Shown: positions 12,407-15,697 of the stretch, in pieces | Layout of the letters: every line of letters starts with the position of its first letter | Numbering within the stretch: position 1 is the first letter of the stretch | Assembly (NCBI GenBank): GCA_050115015.1 | Contig: JASFRI010000051.1 | Span: forward strand, 1 to 15,697 | Direction of reading: 5' to 3' | Source: JASFRI01 sp050115015 | Lineage (GTDB): Bacteria > Acidobacteriota > Polarisedimenticolia > CBDVAL01 | Length of the DNA stretch: 15,697 nucleotides | The notes under the pieces: generated by a model | Told to the model about the DNA's origin: nothing | The model's input: the letters and a program-made list of their open reading frames with translations, nothing else | The model's database searches: none | Translations under genes and position numbers: made by a program

Positions 12407-14607
12407 CCGAGCGGCGGGTCCGGACCGAGCGGATCCTCATTCTCGCGCTGGTGGTGCTCATCGCCGTGCTCACCGCGCTGGCCTTCCTGCTGCAGCGGGC
12501 GGAGGAGGTGTCGCCGCAGTTCCTGGCGAGTTCGTTGCTGCTCTACTCCCTGAGCATGCTGAACGTGGTGCTGGTCCTCGTTCTGCTGTTCGTCGTCTTC
12601 CGGAACCTGATCAAGCTGCTGGTCGAGCGCCGACGGGGGGTTCTGGGCTCCCGGTTCCGGACCAAGATGGTCTTCACGTTCGTCGGGATGACCCTGCTGC
12701 CCTCGATGGTCGTCTTCGCCGCCGCGCTCTACCTCATCCAGCTCAGCGTGGATCGGTGGTTCTCGACGCCGGTGGACGAGATCACGCAGATGTCCCAGAG
12801 CGTGGTGGACAGCGTGCACGACGCCGTGAAGAGCCGGGCGGCCGCCTTCGCCGACGACCTTGCCGAGACGCTGCGCCGGGGAAGGCTCCTGGAGCTCGAT
12901 CAGCCGGAGCTGCTGCGTCGCCGGGTGGAGACGGCGCTGCGGCTGCGGCAGCTCGACTTCGCCGAGGTGCTCCGCCCGGACGGCGACGCCGTCTCCGTGA
13001 TGAACCCGCGGATCCCGGCGACGGAGCTCACCTCGTTGCCGGAGACCTCGCTCCAGGGTGCCTTCCAGGGGGAGCCCTTCCAGTGGATGGATCGCGTCGG
13101 CGGCGGGCTCCTGGTACGGAGCGTCGCGCCGGTCCGTTCCTCCCTCAGCCAGGACGTGGTGGGGGTCGTCGTGGTCGGCCTGTTCCTCCCGGAGGATCTG
13201 ACCGAGCGCACGGCCCGCATCACGGCGGCGAACGAGAACTACCGCCAGCTCAAGGTCGGCCGCGTCCTCGTGAAGCGCGTCTACGAGTTCACCTTCACCC
13301 TGGTGGGACTGCTGATCGTCTTCGCGGCCACGTGGGTCGGCCTGTTCCTGGCGCGAGGGTTCACGGCCCCCGTGCAGGCGCTCGCGGAGAGCACGCGGGA
13401 GGTCGCCGCCGGGAACCTCGATCACCGGATCGAGGTCGAGGCCCGGGACGAGATGGGCATCCTCATTGACTCCTTCAACCGGATGGTCCAGGAGCTGAAG
13501 CACAGCCGGGGGGAGATCGAGCGGTCGAACCTGGAGCTCCAGCGGTCCAACACCGCGCTCGAGGAACGACGGCACTACATCGAGCGTTTGCTGGAGAGCA
13601 TCACCACCGGAGTGATCTCCTTCGACGGCGCCGGCCGGATCACGACCATGAACCGCGCCGCCTACCGCATGCTCCGCCTGGAGCGGGTGGGGGACATGCG
13701 GGGCCGGGAGGCCGAGGACCTGTTCCGGAGCCACGGCCTGGACCCGCTCTCCGACTTCCTCGCGGAGGCAAAGGGGTCCCGGAGCGTGAACGCGAACCGG
13801 GAGTTCCACTTCGGCACGGAGGGACGCAGCTTCTCCCTGGCCGTGACGCTGACGACCCTCGAAGACGCCCGGGGCGGACGACCCGGGGTGCTGATGGTCG
13901 TCGAGGACCTGACGCACCTCATCCGCGCGCAGCGGATCGCCGCGTGGCGCGAGGTCGCCCGCCGGATGGCCCACGAGATCAAGAACCCCCTGACGCCGAT
14001 CCAGCTGTCGGCGCAGCGGATCGCCAAGAAGCACGCGGAGGGCGCCGAGGACCTGGACCGTGTCGTGCGCCAGGGCACGGAGACCATCGTGAACGAGGTG
14101 AACGCGTTGAAGATGCTCGTCAACGAGTTCTCGCGCTATGCCCGGATGCCCGAGGTCCAGGCGGCGCCCACCGACCTTCACCAGGTCATCGATGCGGCCA
14201 TGGCGCTCTACGAGGATGTGCACGCCGAGGTGCGCTTCATACGGCGGTTCGATCCCTCGACCCCGGAGATCGCGCTCGACCGGGAGCAGATGAAGCGGGT
14301 ATTCATCAACCTGCTGGAGAACTCGCTGGAGGCGATGCAGCGCCAGGGGACGATCACCGTGGAGACGAGATTCCTGCCGAACGCGGGGACGGTGCGGATC
14401 GAGGTCTCCGACGACGGGCCGGGAATCCGTGCGGAGGATCGGGACCGCCTCTTCCTGCCCTACTTCTCCACGAAGAAGAGGGGCACCGGGCTCGGGCTGG
14501 CCATCGTGAACCGGATCCTCACGGATCACCACGGCACGATCCAGGCGGAGGACAACGCGCCCCGTGGCGCGAAGTTCGTGATTGACCTGCCGGCGGAGGC
14601 GGTTTGA
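12403..14607 (+). CDS. ntrY: NtrY-like sensor histidine kinase
   Basis: A 734-residue membrane kinase. Transmembrane segments are at about 10-30, 43-67, 90-112 and 296-318, leaving a periplasmic sensor region of about 180 residues (113-295). Then come a HAMP domain (about 318-370), a coiled stretch, a PAS domain (about 391-510), the dimerisation/phosphoacceptor helix MAHEIKNPLTPIQLSAQR with His524, and an ATPase domain with an N box around Asn640, DDGPG (670-674) and GTGLGLA (694-700). The H box and the order TM-TM-TM-sensor-TM-HAMP-PAS are those of the NtrY group. The start ATG overlaps the DUF4390 stop, with GGGAG at 12391-12395. The partner is the response regulator 24 bases downstream. 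All catalytic motifs are intact. Confidence 0.95.
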   Translation: MTERRVRTERILILALVVLIAVLTALAFLLQRAEEVSPQFLASSLLLYSLSMLNVVLVLVLLFVVFRNLIKLLVERRRGVLGSRFRTKMVFTFVGMTLLPSMVVFAAALYLIQLSVDRWFSTPVDEITQMSQSVVDSVHDAVKSRAAAFADDLAETLRRGRLLELDQPELLRRRVETALRLRQLDFAEVLRPDGDAVSVMNPRIPATELTSLPETSLQGAFQGEPFQWMDRVGGGLLVRSVAPVRSSLSQDVVGVVVVGLFLPEDLTERTARITAANENYRQLKVGRVLVKRVYEFTFTLVGLLIVFAATWVGLFLARGFTAPVQALAESTREVAAGNLDHRIEVEARDEMGILIDSFNRMVQELKHSRGEIERSNLELQRSNTALEERRHYIERLLESITTGVISFDGAGRITTMNRAAYRMLRLERVGDMRGREAEDLFRSHGLDPLSDFLAEAKGSRSVNANREFHFGTEGRSFSLAVTLTTLEDARGGRPGVLMVVEDLTHLIRAQRIAAWREVARRMAHEIKNPLTPIQLSAQRIAKKHAEGAEDLDRVVRQGTETIVNEVNALKMLVNEFSRYARMPEVQAAPTDLHQVIDAAMALYEDVHAEVRFIRRFDPSTPEIALDREQMKRVFINLLENSLEAMQRQGTITVETRFLPNAGTVRIEVSDDGPGIRAEDRDRLFLPYFSTKKRGTGLGLAIVNRILTDHHGTIQAEDNAPRGAKFVIDLPAEAV

Positions 14608-14631
14608 GGCCGCCGGGACGACGAGGAGACG

Positions 14632-15697
14632 ATGGAACGCGTGCTGATCGTCGATGACGAAGACGGGGTCCGCGACAGCCTCGAGGCGATCCTCTCCGAC
14701 GAGGGCCTCGAGGCGGATGCGGTGGCCACCGGAGAGGAGGGGCTGGAGCTCCTCGCCAGGAACGAGTACGGGGCCGTTCTTCTGGACGTCTGGCTTCCCC
14801 GCCTGGGCGGGATCGAGGTGCTGGACGCCATAGGCGCCGGCCCGGGCCGGCCGGCGGTGATCATGATCTCCGGGCACGGGTCCATCGAGACCGCCGTCCG
14901 GGCGACCCGCATGGGGGCGTTCGACTTCCTGGAGAAGCCCCTGTCCCTGGACAAAGTCGTGCTCACGGTGCGCAACGGCCTGAAGCAGCGCCGGCTGGAG
15001 GACCAGAACCGCCTCCTCCGCCAGGAGATCTCCGGGGCCGGCCAGCTGGTCGGCCAGAGCGAGCCGATGCGCCGGTTGCGACGGGAGGTGGCGGCGGTGG
15101 CGGCCGGTGCCGAGCCGATCCTCGTGCGTGGGGAGACCGGCGCCGGCAAGGAACTCATCGCGCGGGCCGTTCACGCTGCGGGTCCCCGGAGCGAGGAGCC
15201 CTTCGTGATGGTGCACTGCGCGGGGATTCCCGAGGAGCGCTTTCTCGCGGAGCTGCTCGGCATGGCCGGTGCCGGGCTGGGGGAAGCGGAGGAGATCCCC
15301 CGCGGGCGGCTGCAGCTGGCCGATGGCGGCACGCTCTTCCTCAACGACCTGCCGCGCATGCCCGGCGCCGCGGCCGGCCCTCTGGCCGGCTTCCTGCAGA
15401 CCGGTACCTTCCGTCCGGTGGGCTCCGAGGTACCGCTTCGCGCCGAGGTGCGCGTGCTGTGCAGCTGCCGGGTGGAGCCCGGTGCGACCCCGCCTGCGCT
15501 CCCCGAGCCGCTCCGGGGCGTTCTCGGGACGACGGTACTCGAGGTGCCACCGCTGCGCGAACGGATCGAAGATCTCGAGCCGCTCCTGGAGCACTTTCTC
15601 TCGGAGCTGCTGGCCCACTACGGCCGCGGGCCGCTAAGAGTCGATCCGCGGTCGCTGGACGCGCTGCGCGCCTACGGGTGGCCGGGGAACGTCCGGG
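14632..15697 (+). CDS. ntrX: NtrX-like response regulator with degenerate AAA+ domain (partial)
   Basis: The frame is open from ATG 14632 to the right edge (355 codons); AGGAG precedes the ATG by three bases. The receiver (1-120) is intact: Asp8/Asp9, phosphoacceptor Asp52, Ser80 and Lys102. A sigma-54-activator-type AAA+ domain follows with Walker A GETGAGKE (167-174), but key later motifs are altered. GAFTGA is replaced by about GAGLGE (213-218). Walker B is LFLND (235-239) where LFLDE is expected. The sensor I AATN reads CSCR (277-280), and the FR.DLYYRL arginine-finger segment reads LPEPLRGVL. PPLRER and YGWPGNVR remain. The C-terminal DNA-binding part is outside the window. It is an NtrX-family regulator by neighbourhood and receiver, but probably cannot hydrolyse ATP or contact sigma-54. 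Confidence 0.92.
   Translation, partial: MERVLIVDDEDGVRDSLEAILSDEGLEADAVATGEEGLELLARNEYGAVLLDVWLPRLGGIEVLDAIGAGPGRPAVIMISGHGSIETAVRATRMGAFDFLEKPLSLDKVVLTVRNGLKQRRLEDQNRLLRQEISGAGQLVGQSEPMRRLRREVAAVAAGAEPILVRGETGAGKELIARAVHAAGPRSEEPFVMVHCAGIPEERFLAELLGMAGAGLGEAEEIPRGRLQLADGGTLFLNDLPRMPGAAAGPLAGFLQTGTFRPVGSEVPLRAEVRVLCSCRVEPGATPPALPEPLRGVLGTTVLEVPPLRERIEDLEPLLEHFLSELLAHYGRGPLRVDPRSLDALRAYGWPGNVR

Noticed and set aside
12337..15618. A 1093-codon minus-strand open frame antisense to the ntrYX genes
   Set aside because: Its composition mirrors the opposite strand (His/Arg/Gly/Pro-rich) and it shows no motif. The plus strand carries intact kinase and receiver motifs throughout.

Overview
This is a very GC-rich window from a diderm (Gram-negative-type) bacterium. 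LpxC (lipid A synthesis), a lipoprotein with an LptM-like N-terminus, exported repeat proteins and an HslVU protease all fit an outer-membrane lineage. GTG and TTG starts are common. The cassette of DUF4390 protein, NtrY-like kinase and NtrX-like regulator, together with an HslV that carries a short propeptide, suggests a deltaproteobacterial-grade, acidobacterial or related phylum. The sequence alone does not fix the taxon.

Layout. At the left edge (1-76, minus) is the start of a probable exported protein. It is divergent from a tightly packed plus-strand operon at 259-5671: hslV, hslU, an FN3 lipoprotein, dapF, a small PGPGW-like membrane protein and a DNA-methyltransferase-like protein. 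All five junctions in this operon are start/stop overlaps (ATGA, TTGA, ATGA, GTGA, ATGA), so the six genes look transcribed and translated as one coupled unit. A good sigma-70-type promoter lies at 151-180. The operon ends in a 106-bp convergent gap with a hairpin and an IS/REP-like sequence.

The middle (5778-10617) is a run of three minus-strand genes, listed in transcription order: a cytoplasmic TPR protein, a GAF-domain protein with a conserved C-terminal block, and an exported TPR/HEAT-repeat protein. Each has a candidate promoter of its own. Those for the TPR gene (TTGACA-N16-TATCAT) and the HEAT gene (extended TATAAT) are convincing. The one for the GAF gene is weak.

From about 10844 to the right edge runs a second plus-strand operon: lpxC, a DUF4390 protein, an NtrY-like sensor kinase and an NtrX-like response regulator that is cut by the window edge. 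It joins the committed step of lipid A synthesis to a two-component system. The most striking observation is that the NtrX-like protein has an intact receiver and P-loop but a degenerate AAA+ domain. The sigma-54 loop GAFTGA is replaced, Walker B reads ND instead of DE, the sensor I Asn is gone and the arginine-finger region is not recognisable. This regulator is therefore probably not a classical sigma-54 activator. No mobile element with a transposase, CRISPR array, tRNA or rRNA was seen.
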